NCBI GenBank assembly: GCA_002428265.1
Contig: DIUR01000018.1
Location: 1 to 64,000 of the forward strand
Direction of reading: 5' to 3'
Length of the DNA: 64,000 bases
From: Bacteriovoracaceae bacterium UBA6153
GTDB lineage: Bacteria; Bdellovibrionota; Bacteriovoracia; Bacteriovoracales; Bacteriovoracaceae
The position numbers and the translations under genes were made by a program. Below the pieces are notes generated by a model. The model was not told the origin of the DNA. It did no database searches and saw nothing but the letters and a program-made list of their open reading frames with translations. Shown here in pieces: positions 6,584 to 14,035 of this stretch; the stretch's first letter is position 1; each line of letters starts with the position of its first letter.

Positions 6584-7264
6584 ATGAGAAATCTGATCAA
6601 TTTAATTTTATTTCCTGTATTTTTTTCTTCGTGTGCCATACTTTATACGGGCGAAGATATTCCACAAGTTCCAATGGATAAAATTCAAAAAGTTAACTGT
6701 AGCGCGACTTTCAGATTTTTAAATTTACTAGATTACAAAAATGTCCAACCCAATTCTGTGAGCTATAGAATATCTAATGTACATGACTCAAAACTCTATC
6801 TAAACTATATCAGTGATCTAAGTGTATTTAATGAAGTTAAGGTCATCGACTTTCCTCTATCGGCCATTGAAATAAAGGGTGAAGATCAGTTAGTTGAATT
6901 TCTTAACAAAAATAATCCTAAGACAGTTACTGATTACTTTGTCGATGTTCACATGATTAAACCATTCACATATCATGGAACAGGTTTAGGAATGTGGGGA
7001 GGATTATTTAGTACCATAACATTAGGCGTTCTTCCAGCATGGTGGACTCACGAAACTGATTTTAAGGTTTATATTTATAAAGAAGGTAAAAAATTTGAAC
7101 AACTAAATTTAAAAAACGATTATAATTCCTTTTCATCGACACTTTTTTATCTTGTCCCAGGAAATGAAACATTTATAAATAGTGGCAACAGATTAATGAT
7201 CCCTCATAAAAATGAAATCAATTACATTATTCAAAATATAACTCAAAAAATATGCCAGCACTAA
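6584..7264 (+). CDS. Lipoprotein of unknown function in element B
   Basis: 226 residues. A short signal peptide ends in a lipobox (VFFSSC, Cys17), so the protein should be a lipoprotein. Mid-protein it has a Gly- and Trp-rich apolar stretch (GTGLGMWGGLFSTITLGVLPAWW, about residues 131-153), which may insert into a membrane. It follows the small membrane protein by 27 bp and probably forms a pair with it. No family recognised; envelope modification by the integrated element is a reasonable guess. Confidence 0.55.
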   Translation: MRNLINLILFPVFFSSCAILYTGEDIPQVPMDKIQKVNCSATFRFLNLLDYKNVQPNSVSYRISNVHDSKLYLNYISDLSVFNEVKVIDFPLSAIEIKGEDQLVEFLNKNNPKTVTDYFVDVHMIKPFTYHGTGLGMWGGLFSTITLGVLPAWWTHETDFKVYIYKEGKKFEQLNLKNDYNSFSSTLFYLVPGNETFINSGNRLMIPHKNEINYIIQNITQKICQH

Positions 7265-7358
7265 GTGATATAAAATCCCATTAGCTATATTAGCAAATTT
7301 TTATTTGCCTATTTTATTTGACGATCTTCTTTTAAATTTATAGAAATAAACAACATTC

Positions 7359-7390
7359 GACCTACCTGAAAAGCATCAGGCGGTCTTTTT
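7359..7390 (+). terminator. Probable rho-independent terminator before the integrase operon
   Basis: GACC-TA-CCTG (7359-7368) pairs with CAGG-C-GGTC (7377-7385) with one internal mismatch, 8-base loop, then TTTTT. It separates the lipoprotein gene from the core operon that begins at 7426. The gap 7265-7425 otherwise holds only A+T-rich DNA and a short AGCACT/AGTGTT repeat. Confidence 0.6.
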
Positions 7391-7425
7391 AAAGCACTAC
7401 TAAAGTGTTCTTAAGGAGAACTGCT

Positions 7426-7626
7426 ATGATGAATTATATTAATTTCAAATCGTTTATTGATCTCGTAAACAGTAGCCCATACCTGCCCCCTTGGTGTCCC
7501 CTGTGGCCCCTAATATTTTTCTTAGCATTCCAACTCCTTATCATCATTCATGAATTCGGCCTATCAAAATTGACTCCCTCTCTCTCACGTAGTTTCGATA
7601 GATGGAGTCAATTTCTGGACAAATAA
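7426..7626 (+). CDS. Small single-span membrane protein, first gene of the element B core
   Basis: 66 residues, preceded by a strong AAGGAG (7413-7418) before a double ATG. A Pro/Trp/Cys-rich motif (SSPYLPPWCPLWP) leads into one membrane segment (IFFLAFQLLIIIHEF). No family recognised. It stands 40 bp upstream of the next core gene in the same direction. Confidence 0.45.
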   Translation: MMNYINFKSFIDLVNSSPYLPPWCPLWPLIFFLAFQLLIIIHEFGLSKLTPSLSRSFDRWSQFLDK

Positions 7627-7666
7627 AAAAATACGCGGGGATTAATAGTGAGTAAGGAGAATAAAA

Positions 7667-8044
7667 ATGAATGAAGAAAATATTAAAGAGATAAATGAGT
7701 TTGGGAAAAAAGGAAGAAAGAAGAGAGAAAACAGCCAAGAGGAAGTCATGAGCGAAGATCAACAATACAAATTCTTTGTTGATCTTCGCCATGACAAAGA
7801 AGTTTTGGAACAAATTCTTAAAATGCTTAAGGACGTTAACAACAAGCCTTATGGAAAAGAAATAACATTCAAAGACCTAGCTGTTTACGCCGTTCCAAAA
7901 CTTCTTCCAAAAGACTTAGAAAAAATTCAAGAGGGTTCCTTAAACGAAATGGAACGTGTTCAAAGACTTCTCGATGAACATAATGAAAAAAACAAAACAA
8001 AACTAAGTCTTGGTGAATTTTTGGTTAAGAAACTTAATATTTAG
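7667..8044 (+). CDS. Small charged cytoplasmic protein of the element B core
   Basis: 125 residues, strongly charged and predicted helical, with a basic N-terminus (GKKGRKKRENSQEE) and a compact body (FVDLRHDKEVLEQILKMLKDVNN...LGEFLVKKLNI). A strong AAGGAGA precedes the ATG. Not recognised. Its place directly before SSB-like, excisionase-like and integrase genes suggests a role in DNA processing or regulation of the element. Confidence 0.5.
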   Translation: MNEENIKEINEFGKKGRKKRENSQEEVMSEDQQYKFFVDLRHDKEVLEQILKMLKDVNNKPYGKEITFKDLAVYAVPKLLPKDLEKIQEGSLNEMERVQRLLDEHNEKNKTKLSLGEFLVKKLNI

Positions 8045-8053
8045 GAGGCTTCA

Positions 8054-8359
8054 ATGGACGATCAAAAGTTAGAACTTGTTTCAGGTAGATTAGGAAAAGA
8101 TCCCTATCTTGCTTATACAAAAAAAGGAAATCCTATCTGTGAATTGTCAGTAGGACTTAAAGCAGAACAAAATTTAACTATCTGGAGAAAGGTTGTTGTC
8201 TTTGGAAAATTAGCAGAGCTTTGCAAAGTTCACTTAAAAAAAGGACAAGAAATTTTTGTGCGAGGCCCAGTAAGTCTTCGCACTTTTACTAACAGGGAAG
8301 GCATTGAAAAAGAATACCTAGAAATCAATGCTTTCTCGATTGGACAATCGCTACTTTAA
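8054..8359 (+). CDS. Short SSB-like OB-fold protein
   Basis: 101 residues, covering only the OB fold of single-stranded DNA-binding proteins: VSGRLGKDPYLAYTKKGNPICELSVGL, WRKVVVFGKLAELCKVHLKKGQEIFVRGPVSLRTFTNREG. These match the SSB pattern '.GrLg.dPe.r.t..G...c.fsva' and 'v.fgklAe....ylkKGs.v.veG'. The acidic C-terminal tail of housekeeping SSB is missing, as in many element-borne copies. AGGAGG lies just upstream. Likely coats single-stranded intermediates during element excision or replication. Confidence 0.8.
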   Translation: MDDQKLELVSGRLGKDPYLAYTKKGNPICELSVGLKAEQNLTIWRKVVVFGKLAELCKVHLKKGQEIFVRGPVSLRTFTNREGIEKEYLEINAFSIGQSLL

Positions 8360-8381
8360 CTAATTTTTACCAGGGAGATTT

Positions 8382-8630
8382 ATGAATAATTCACCTCTCA
8401 TTTTGGAAAATAAATGCTATATTAATTCAGGCATTGAAAATGACAATTTTCAGGCACAGCTCTTTAACAATTTAATATGGGGAATTGATGAGGTATCTCG
8501 TTTTACTTCTTATACTAAGGGTACAATTTACAACTTAGTTTCTGAAGGCGATATACCATATAGAAAAAGGCGCGGAAGGCTCTGGTTCATTCCAAATGAA
8601 ATCCTTAAATGGATGAAGGGAGAATTATGA
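8382..8630 (+). CDS. Excisionase-like HTH protein
   Basis: 82 residues. The last 50 form a helix-turn-helix/MerR-like domain of the excisionase family: LIWGIDEVSRFTSYTKGTIYNLVSEGDIPYRKRRGRLWFIPNEILKWMKG. The gene ends in ATGA, overlapping the integrase start by 4 bp, the normal coupling of xis and int. It should bend DNA near the attachment sites and direct the recombinase to excision; it may also control its own operon. GGGAG precedes the start. Confidence 0.8.
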   Translation: MNNSPLILENKCYINSGIENDNFQAQLFNNLIWGIDEVSRFTSYTKGTIYNLVSEGDIPYRKRRGRLWFIPNEILKWMKGEL

Positions 8631-9874
8631 GCAAAAAAGGTTATGTAAAAGTTAAAGGTTCTGAAGGTATTTATAAGCAACAAAACTCTGGAAAGTATCT
8701 TGCCATGAAAAAGATAAATGGTAAGCAACATCAACAAAGTTTTGATACCATCTTCGAGGCAAAACAATGGAGAAAATACTTTGATGGTGTTTCCTTCATT
8801 ACTCCTTCAGACCAAGAAGAAAATGATTCCAATTTTTCAACACTCAAAGAAGTTTGGGAGGTGATGCAAAAGCATCACTTCCCTACACTCGCAACGAGCA
8901 CGAAAGATATTTGGTTACGACGCTATGAACTTCTAAAAAGCATAGAACATCTTCCAATGGACAAAATAACTCCGTCGAAATTCACTACATGGGTTAATCA
9001 ATACGTTGAACACTTTAAGAATGATGAATATCAAAGAGAGCGAGGCCAAGCAGGAAGATGTAATTTAAACAATGAGCTTAATTTATTTGTGACAATATTT
9101 AATTGGTACAAGCAAAGTGAGCAATTTGAAAAAGAAGCTATGCTATTAACTTGTCCGGTGAAAACTAAACACCGCAAACTTGGTTTCATTAAACCAGTGC
9201 CCGACAAGAAAAAACAAATAGACTTGCAAAGTGCTTTTTTATTTTTCGATTATCTATCACCAATGTATCGAGACTTGGCGATGATGCAATTTTACTGTGC
9301 AGGTCGCATTGGTGAAATTTGCGGCATTCAATGGAGTAACATTGATATGAAAAATCGAAGAATGATGATCAAGCATTCTTGTATCTTCAGCTCAGGTGAT
9401 AAAACTTTTTTGGAATTAAAACCTTTTCCAAAGAATAAAGAATCAAGGCCAGTTTTTGTTACGAACGAAATTATGGAAATTTTAAAACGTCGAGAGGCAT
9501 TTAGGATTCCAGGCAATGATTTCGTATTTCATGTCGAAGGTAATCCACTAAACTATTGTACCATTCAACTTAATTACAGAGAGGCACAAAGAAAAAGTGG
9601 TGTTCCATATACGGGAACTCACATCCTAAGACATGGTATGGCCAAACTAGCTAGACAAGTCGGCGGTGGCCTAGATGCTGTACTCGCAATGACTGGACAC
9701 AAAGATTTAAAGCTTGCAGATCACTACTCTAAAAGTAACGAGGACGATCAAAAGCACTTCTCAGAAATGGTTATGGATCATATTCGTAAGACTCTACAAA
9801 AAGATAATTCATTCGAAGCCAGCGCAGAGAATGTTGTCTCACTAAAAAACTTCAAAAAAGCGAACAATTTATAA
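8627..9874 (+). CDS. Tyrosine recombinase (integrase) of element B
   Basis: 415 residues from ATG 8627, chosen for the 4-bp overlap with the excisionase-like gene and the AAGGGAG site. The N-terminal 60 residues form an AP2-like arm-binding domain (GIYKQQNSGKYLAMKKINGKQHQQSFDTIFEA). A core-binding domain follows, then the catalytic domain with Arg227 (CAGRIGEI), His332-x-x-Arg335 (THILRHG), His358 (TGHKD) and Tyr367 (ADHYSK), so the active site is complete. It lies next to its presumed attachment site in mutM and could serve both elements. Confidence 0.93.
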   Translation: MSKKGYVKVKGSEGIYKQQNSGKYLAMKKINGKQHQQSFDTIFEAKQWRKYFDGVSFITPSDQEENDSNFSTLKEVWEVMQKHHFPTLATSTKDIWLRRYELLKSIEHLPMDKITPSKFTTWVNQYVEHFKNDEYQRERGQAGRCNLNNELNLFVTIFNWYKQSEQFEKEAMLLTCPVKTKHRKLGFIKPVPDKKKQIDLQSAFLFFDYLSPMYRDLAMMQFYCAGRIGEICGIQWSNIDMKNRRMMIKHSCIFSSGDKTFLELKPFPKNKESRPVFVTNEIMEILKRREAFRIPGNDFVFHVEGNPLNYCTIQLNYREAQRKSGVPYTGTHILRHGMAKLARQVGGGLDAVLAMTGHKDLKLADHYSKSNEDDQKHFSEMVMDHIRKTLQKDNSFEASAENVVSLKNFKKANNL

Positions 9875-9879
9875 TTTTC

Positions 9880-9909
9880 GGCTGGCTTTTGGCTGGCTTC
9901 GGCTGGCTT
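9880..9909 (+). repeat. Three tandem GGCTGGCTT motifs, helically phased
   Basis: Copies start at 9880, 9891 and 9901, that is, 11 and 10 bp apart, so all three face the same side of the helix. They lie between the integrase stop (9874) and the mutM junction (9962). This is the layout expected of arm-type binding sites for the integrase or of accessory-protein sites in attP. Confidence 0.65.
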
Positions 9910-9961
9910 GAAGCAATTTTTTGTAGTATCGTATGAACGAATTTAACAAGTTAGGTGTACC

Positions 9962-9978
9962 ATTCCTGAACTACCCGA
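9962..9978 (+). repeat. Attachment-site copy 3 (right end of element B, fused to mutM)
   Basis: ATTCCTGAACTACCCGA differs from the other copies at two bases (G to T at position 3, C to T at position 6) and runs directly into the rest of mutM. The shared core GAACTACCCGA therefore probably contains the crossover, and the bases to its left come from the element. This replaces the ATG of mutM by ATT. Confidence 0.8.
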
Positions 9979-10789
9979 AGTCGAAACCATAAAAAACCAA
10001 CTCACTCCAATCTTACCTTTCAAGATCGAATCCGCTATCTTCTCCCCGCTCACAAAACGCATGGTCAAACAAATGGATTTCGATCCAACAGATTTCACCA
10101 TCAAAAAAATAAGAAGACACGCCAAATGGCTTATCTTCGAACTCGCTCCTCATGGATACATTCTCTCCCACTTAGGAATGAGTGGATCATGGCAAATGAG
10201 TCACACTCCCTTACAAGAAAAACACGGCCACATCGAGTTCATCGACAAAAATAAAAAAGAGTACGGCGTTCTGACTTATATAGACCCTCGCCGCTTCGGA
10301 CACTTTTATTTATTAACAGATGAAAATTTTAAATTGAAAGAAGCTGCTCTTCCGATCGACATTACTTCACCAGACTTTGATGTTAATCATATTGCAGAAG
10401 TCTTTTTCTCAAATCCCAATAAAGTCTTAAAGCCTTTTCTTCTCGATCAAAAAGCGTTTCCGGGTGTCGGAAACTACATGGCCTCAGAAATTTGTGCACG
10501 CTCGGGCATTCTCCCAACGAGAATCACTGGTGAAATCGAGGCCTTTGAAATTCAAAAGATAAAAGAATCAATGGATATTGTTATTAATGGTGCAGTTGAG
10601 ACGAAAGGCACAACATTCAGTGGTGGTTACCGCGATGCTAATGGAGATAAAGGTGAAGGTGTGAAACACTTAGTAGTCTTTTATCAAAACCACTGCCAGA
10701 TGTGCTTAGAAAAAGATATCGTCACTAAAGTTATCAAAACAACTTTGGGCGGGCGAGGAACATATCACTGTCCTCGCTGCCAAAAGTAG
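9962..10789 (+). CDS. mutM: Formamidopyrimidine-DNA glycosylase with an ATT start
   Basis: 275 codons. The reading frame starts I-PELPEVETI, so catalytic Pro2 and Glu3 are intact, and ends with the Fpg zinc finger (C245-x2-C248 ... C270-x2-C273) and GGRGTYHC. It removes oxidised purines such as 8-oxoguanine. The element junction at 9962-9978 has replaced the usual ATG by ATT; a stop lies in frame at 9944 and there is no ATG, GTG or TTG between, so ATT is the only start that keeps the active site. AGGTG at 9954-9958 could serve as ribosome site. The next ATG (10061) would delete 33 residues including the catalytic ones. Expression may be reduced and may depend on read-through from the integrase operon. 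Confidence 0.9.
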   Translation: MPELPEVETIKNQLTPILPFKIESAIFSPLTKRMVKQMDFDPTDFTIKKIRRHAKWLIFELAPHGYILSHLGMSGSWQMSHTPLQEKHGHIEFIDKNKKEYGVLTYIDPRRFGHFYLLTDENFKLKEAALPIDITSPDFDVNHIAEVFFSNPNKVLKPFLLDQKAFPGVGNYMASEICARSGILPTRITGEIEAFEIQKIKESMDIVINGAVETKGTTFSGGYRDANGDKGEGVKHLVVFYQNHCQMCLEKDIVTKVIKTTLGGRGTYHCPRCQK

Positions 10790-10798
10790 TTCTAATTT

Positions 10799-11182
10799 TT
10801 ATCTAGGTCTTGCAGTGTTTGAACAAGCTGCAAATCCAGAGTCGTTCACTCCATAAGAGCGTCCCGATGAATCTATACAGTTCGTAGCCCCGTTAGAGTT
10901 TGTCGGTGTAACAGTATTTACATTATTATTAATAGTATTGTTCAATTTGCTGTTCATGCTATTAGGACTATTTCTTAATACTCCCGACTGAGAAGTGCCA
11001 ACGGTATCAGTGTTATTAATCACTCCCCCAGTTGTCGGCGATGTCCTCTGAATAGAGTTTGAGTTCATATTTCCCGAACTCACACCAGAAGTTGCTGAGC
11101 CTGATAAACTTCCAGCTGATTGAACTTGAGCAAATCCACTAGTAAAAGAAAGTGCCACTGCTAATGCTAGTATTAGTCTCAT
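10799..11182 (-). CDS. Small secreted Ser/Asn/Thr-rich protein with C-terminal Cys loop
   Basis: 127 residues: a signal peptide (ends ...SGFA|QVQ), a low-complexity middle dominated by Ser, Asn, Gly and Thr, and a C-terminal loop C-x4-G-x8-G-F-x2-C with 17 residues between the cysteines. The same loop length and glycines recur in the next two proteins upstream in the transcription direction. GAGGA precedes the start. No named family; probably periplasmic or released, with one disulphide. Confidence 0.6.
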   Translation of the reverse strand: MRLILALAVALSFTSGFAQVQSAGSLSGSATSGVSSGNMNSNSIQRTSPTTGGVINNTDTVGTSQSGVLRNSPNSMNSKLNNTINNNVNTVTPTNSNGATNCIDSSGRSYGVNDSGFAACSNTARPR

Positions 11183-11184
11183 AA

Positions 11185-11484
11185 TTATTTCCTCATCATT
11201 TTTTTGTTATTAACACATGCAGGATAGCCAACGTCTCCCGCTCTCAGCCATGTGCCATTTGAATCGCGACAAGTTCTTGCACCATCATTTTGATACTCTC
11301 TCTTCGTTGCAGACTGACCTGTTCTGATCGTGTCTGTGTTGTCGTAGTCATGGTATTTTTCCTGAGCGTTTTTTTGAGTTGTAGCTGATTTATCAGATGA
11401 TGGAGCGGCAGCTTTGTGTACGCTAGTGGCGGCAAAGGCCGAAGCAGAAAAAGAAAGGGCCAGAATGATTAATGCGTTTTTCAT
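11185..11484 (-). CDS. Small secreted protein with the same C-terminal Cys loop
   Basis: 99 residues with a signal peptide (ends ...SASAFA|ATS), a polar middle (KYHDYDNTDTIRTGQSATKREY) and the loop CRDSNGTWLRAGDVGYPAC, exactly 17 residues between cysteines. AGGAGA lies before the start. Its stop is 2 bp before the start of the next paralogue, so the two are co-transcribed. The middle also shares NTDT..TGQS with NTDTVGTSQS in that neighbour, which supports common descent. Confidence 0.65.
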   Translation of the reverse strand: MKNALIILALSFSASAFAATSVHKAAAPSSDKSATTQKNAQEKYHDYDNTDTIRTGQSATKREYQNDGARTCRDSNGTWLRAGDVGYPACVNNKKMMRK

Positions 11485-11634
11485 AAATGTTCTCCTAATA
11501 GTTGTATATTTTTGAATTAGATAAATTCAAAACGAGTTACATTTAGGAATACAAGTCGCATGCCACTTAAGAGATATCTTAAGTATTGAAAAGAAAGAAT
11601 TGTTGAGTTTAGTAGTAGGATTTAACGAGACAAT

Positions 11635-11656
11635 ATGCCCGCTTTTACACGGGCAT
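11635..11656 (-). terminator. Hairpin downstream of the third Cys-loop gene
   Basis: ATGCCCG (11635-11641) and CGGGCAT (11650-11656) form a perfect 7-bp stem with an 8-base loop, 14 bp past the stop of the gene at 11670. The T-run on the minus strand is poor, so termination is likely but unproven. Confidence 0.5.
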
Positions 11657-11669
11657 TATTTAAGGGACT

Positions 11670-12026
11670 TTAGTTTCCTGTATTAACTTTGATTTCTGCG
11701 TTCGGTGCGTGAGGATTGTTTTTATCGTTCTTTACTTTTTGTAAACATTCATCGTAGCCTTGCTCACCTTGCTTAATTTCATGTCCATCTTTTGCCTTAC
11801 AGCTAAAGTTAACTTTTACTGCACTTGGTTTTGCATAAAGAGCTGTCTCATCTGTCACTTCTTTTGTCTTAGATTCAGGAGCTACATTGAGAGTTTTCTC
11901 ATCGATTTTTCCCAGCTCTGTCATCGTTTTACTAGCAGAGGCCTGAGCCACTTTTTTCTTAGCATCAGCGGCCATTGTTGTTGCTGTTATAAAGAAAACT
12001 AATAGTGAAAGCAGTAAGTATTTCAT
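11670..12026 (-). CDS. Small secreted protein, third member with C-terminal Cys loop
   Basis: 118 residues from ATG 12026 (AGGA 7 bp upstream; two codons shorter than the longest frame). Signal peptide ends ...TTMA|ADA. The Lys/Glu-rich middle is followed by CKAKDGHEIKQGEQGYDEC, again 17 residues between cysteines, with Gly at loop position 6 and Gly-Tyr before the second Cys. It lies 12 bp downstream of the prolyl oligopeptidase gene and may be co-transcribed with it. Confidence 0.6.
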   Translation of the reverse strand: MKYLLLSLLVFFITATTMAADAKKKVAQASASKTMTELGKIDEKTLNVAPESKTKEVTDETALYAKPSAVKVNFSCKAKDGHEIKQGEQGYDECLQKVKNDKNNPHAPNAEIKVNTGN

Positions 12027-12037
12027 AAACATCCTTT

Positions 12038-14023
12038 TTATTTTAAAAACTTCCAGAAAAAAGCATAATCCAAGGCCTTCATAAAAGCCAGCTCCTTCAT
12101 ATTAGAGGCCCCGGCGTGACCGCCGTCAATGTTTTCATGATAGTAATACTCATGTCCGTATTCTTTCAGCTTCGCTGCAAATTTTCTAGCGTGCCCAGGG
12201 TGAACACGGTCGTCTTTTGTCGAAGTGTTTAAAAACATAACTGGATAATTTTTTTGCTCTTCGTTAATACGGTGATAGGGAGAAAGTGCTCTGATGTATC
12301 TTCCGTCTTTTTCATCATCAGGATTTCCATACTCGGCCACCCAACTGTGACCGGCCAGAAGCTTATGATAGCGTCTCATATCCAAGAGAGGCACTCCGCA
12401 ATTGATCGCTTTAAACAGGTCAGGACGCTGGGTAAAACACACGCCCATCAAAAGTCCGCCGTTACTTCCGCCCATCGCTCCTAAATGCTCAGGTGTTGTG
12501 ACATCTCTTCTAAATAAGTCTTCAGCTATAGAGAAGAAATCTTCATAAGCGCGGTCGCGTTTATCTTTAAGTGCGGCCTGGTGCCAAGCAGGGCCATACT
12601 CGCCGCCACCTCTGATATTTGCCAATGCGTACACACCACCCTTATCAAGCCACTGACTTCCTAAAATATTATTGAAATGGGCCTTAAGGGAAATTTCAAA
12701 ACCACCGTATCCATAAAGGATAGTTGGATTAGCGCCATTAAATTTCATTCCTTTTTTATACACGAGAAAATAAGGAACCTTTGTTCCGTCAGTGCTTGTC
12801 GAAAAGTGCTGCTCAACTTCGACATTTTCATAATCAAAGAAGCCGGGCTGCTTTCTCACAGTTGAGAGGATTTTATTTTTTTGTCCGTAGAAATAAGATA
12901 CTGGTGTATTAAATGAATCAAATGTAACAAAAAAATCATTAGTGTCATTATCTGTCGTCAACATATCGATACTGCCATTTTTTGGCATATCGATATTTTC
13001 ACTCACCCACTTATTATCTTTTTTTGAAAGATATAAAAGGCTTCCTTTTACATCTTTATCTAAAATCAAAATAAGACCATCTTTGATCATTCCACCGCTA
13101 TAGACTGATGAGTGGCTTCCAGGACTAAAAACGAGTTCAAAAACATCTTTTGCGATATCATAGGCCAGAACATCACCTGCAGAATAACTTTTCCAGTCTT
13201 CTCTTAGATTCACGAATAAAATATCGTTATTAAATCCTAAAATATCAAACTTCTTTGCCATGGGGATAAGTTTAAACTGACTGCCCTCAATTTTAAGAAG
13301 CTCACCCGAATAAAAATCTATTCTTCTTTGAAGAAAACCTGTCGTCTTTCCTTCGCCGTGGTAAAAAACTGAATAAACAAATACATCCTCTTTCGGAATT
13401 TCATAAACAGTTGGAGCAGAATCCAGCAATGAACCTCGCTTCCATTTTCTCACCGTGCGTGGGTAACCAGATGATGTCACCGTCTCAGGCCCAAAATCTC
13501 TAATAATCAAAAGTTCATCGTCACTCAACCATTCAGCGCTACCTTTTGAAACAGGTAATTCAAATCCATCAACGACAAAAGATTTCGTAACGAGATCAAG
13601 CTCGCGAACAATATGGGCATCTGTTCCTCCCGGAGACAGATAGACAAGAGCGCGTTTGTGATTGGGAGAGACATCAAAATGTTTTAATACCCATTTTTGG
13701 GAATCAATAACTGACTGCTCGTCAAGATCGAGAATTAATTCCCAATTGGCATTTCCTGTAATGTAGCTTGCGATTGGACTTCTTCTAACCAGTCCCTGGA
13801 TATTCTTGTCATCAGTCCATGTGTTATAGACGAATCCATTATTGATAAAATCAGCATAAGGAATTTTATCTTTTGATTCAAGAATCTCTTGAATCTGAGA
13901 GACCGTCTTATCGAACTCAGGATTTGCTTTATAAAAATCTATCGTCTTCTTATTTTCAGCTCTCGCCCACTCAAGTGATTTTTCATCTAAAACTTCTTCG
14001 AGCCATAGATATTTATCATCCAT
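12038..14023 (-). CDS. Prolyl oligopeptidase family serine peptidase (S9A)
   Basis: 661 residues, the size of a full S9A enzyme: an N-terminal beta-propeller (about 70-390) and a C-terminal alpha/beta hydrolase. Ser520 lies in GGSNGG, and further motifs are GYGGFEIS, NIRGGGEYG, the Asp in TKDDRVHP and the His in DGGHAG. It cleaves short peptides after proline. No signal peptide, so cytoplasmic, where it could finish digestion of imported or prey-derived peptides. AGAGGA precedes the ATG, and the gene starts 12 bp after the outer-membrane protein gene. Confidence 0.93.
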   Translation of the reverse strand: MDDKYLWLEEVLDEKSLEWARAENKKTIDFYKANPEFDKTVSQIQEILESKDKIPYADFINNGFVYNTWTDDKNIQGLVRRSPIASYITGNANWELILDLDEQSVIDSQKWVLKHFDVSPNHKRALVYLSPGGTDAHIVRELDLVTKSFVVDGFELPVSKGSAEWLSDDELLIIRDFGPETVTSSGYPRTVRKWKRGSLLDSAPTVYEIPKEDVFVYSVFYHGEGKTTGFLQRRIDFYSGELLKIEGSQFKLIPMAKKFDILGFNNDILFVNLREDWKSYSAGDVLAYDIAKDVFELVFSPGSHSSVYSGGMIKDGLILILDKDVKGSLLYLSKKDNKWVSENIDMPKNGSIDMLTTDNDTNDFFVTFDSFNTPVSYFYGQKNKILSTVRKQPGFFDYENVEVEQHFSTSTDGTKVPYFLVYKKGMKFNGANPTILYGYGGFEISLKAHFNNILGSQWLDKGGVYALANIRGGGEYGPAWHQAALKDKRDRAYEDFFSIAEDLFRRDVTTPEHLGAMGGSNGGLLMGVCFTQRPDLFKAINCGVPLLDMRRYHKLLAGHSWVAEYGNPDDEKDGRYIRALSPYHRINEEQKNYPVMFLNTSTKDDRVHPGHARKFAAKLKEYGHEYYYHENIDGGHAGASNMKELAFMKALDYAFFWKFLK

Positions 14024-14035
14024 AAAAATCCTCTT

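Larger units (their letters stand above)
3752..9978. mobile_element. Element B: integrase-bearing integrative element in mutM 5' end
   Basis: Seen: bounded by mutM-start-like repeats at 3752 and 9962 (shared core GAACTACCCGAA). A tyrosine recombinase ends 87 bp before the right repeat, preceded by an excisionase-like HTH gene and an SSB-like gene in one tight operon. Cargo toward the left end is an unrecognised two-gene cassette, a HigBA-like toxin-antitoxin pair, a small membrane protein and a lipoprotein. No relaxase, capsid or terminase gene is present, so by itself it is neither a conjugative element nor a full prophage. Inference: a small satellite-like integrative element that relies on a helper, or on natural uptake, for transfer. 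Confidence 0.75.

Noticed and set aside
7359..7410. Riboswitch or attenuator before 7426
   Set aside because: The first hairpin with its T-run is adequately explained as a terminator; the following AGCACT/AGTGTT repeat is too short to argue for a structured leader.
1..9978. Complete prophage or conjugative element
   Set aside because: There are no capsid, tail, terminase, relaxase or type IV secretion genes; only integration functions and cargo.
10061..10789. mutM starting at ATG 10061 as a 242-residue protein
   Set aside because: This would remove Pro2, Glu3 and the conserved PELPEVET start. The frame is open and conserved back to 9962, so the gene starts there, with ATT.
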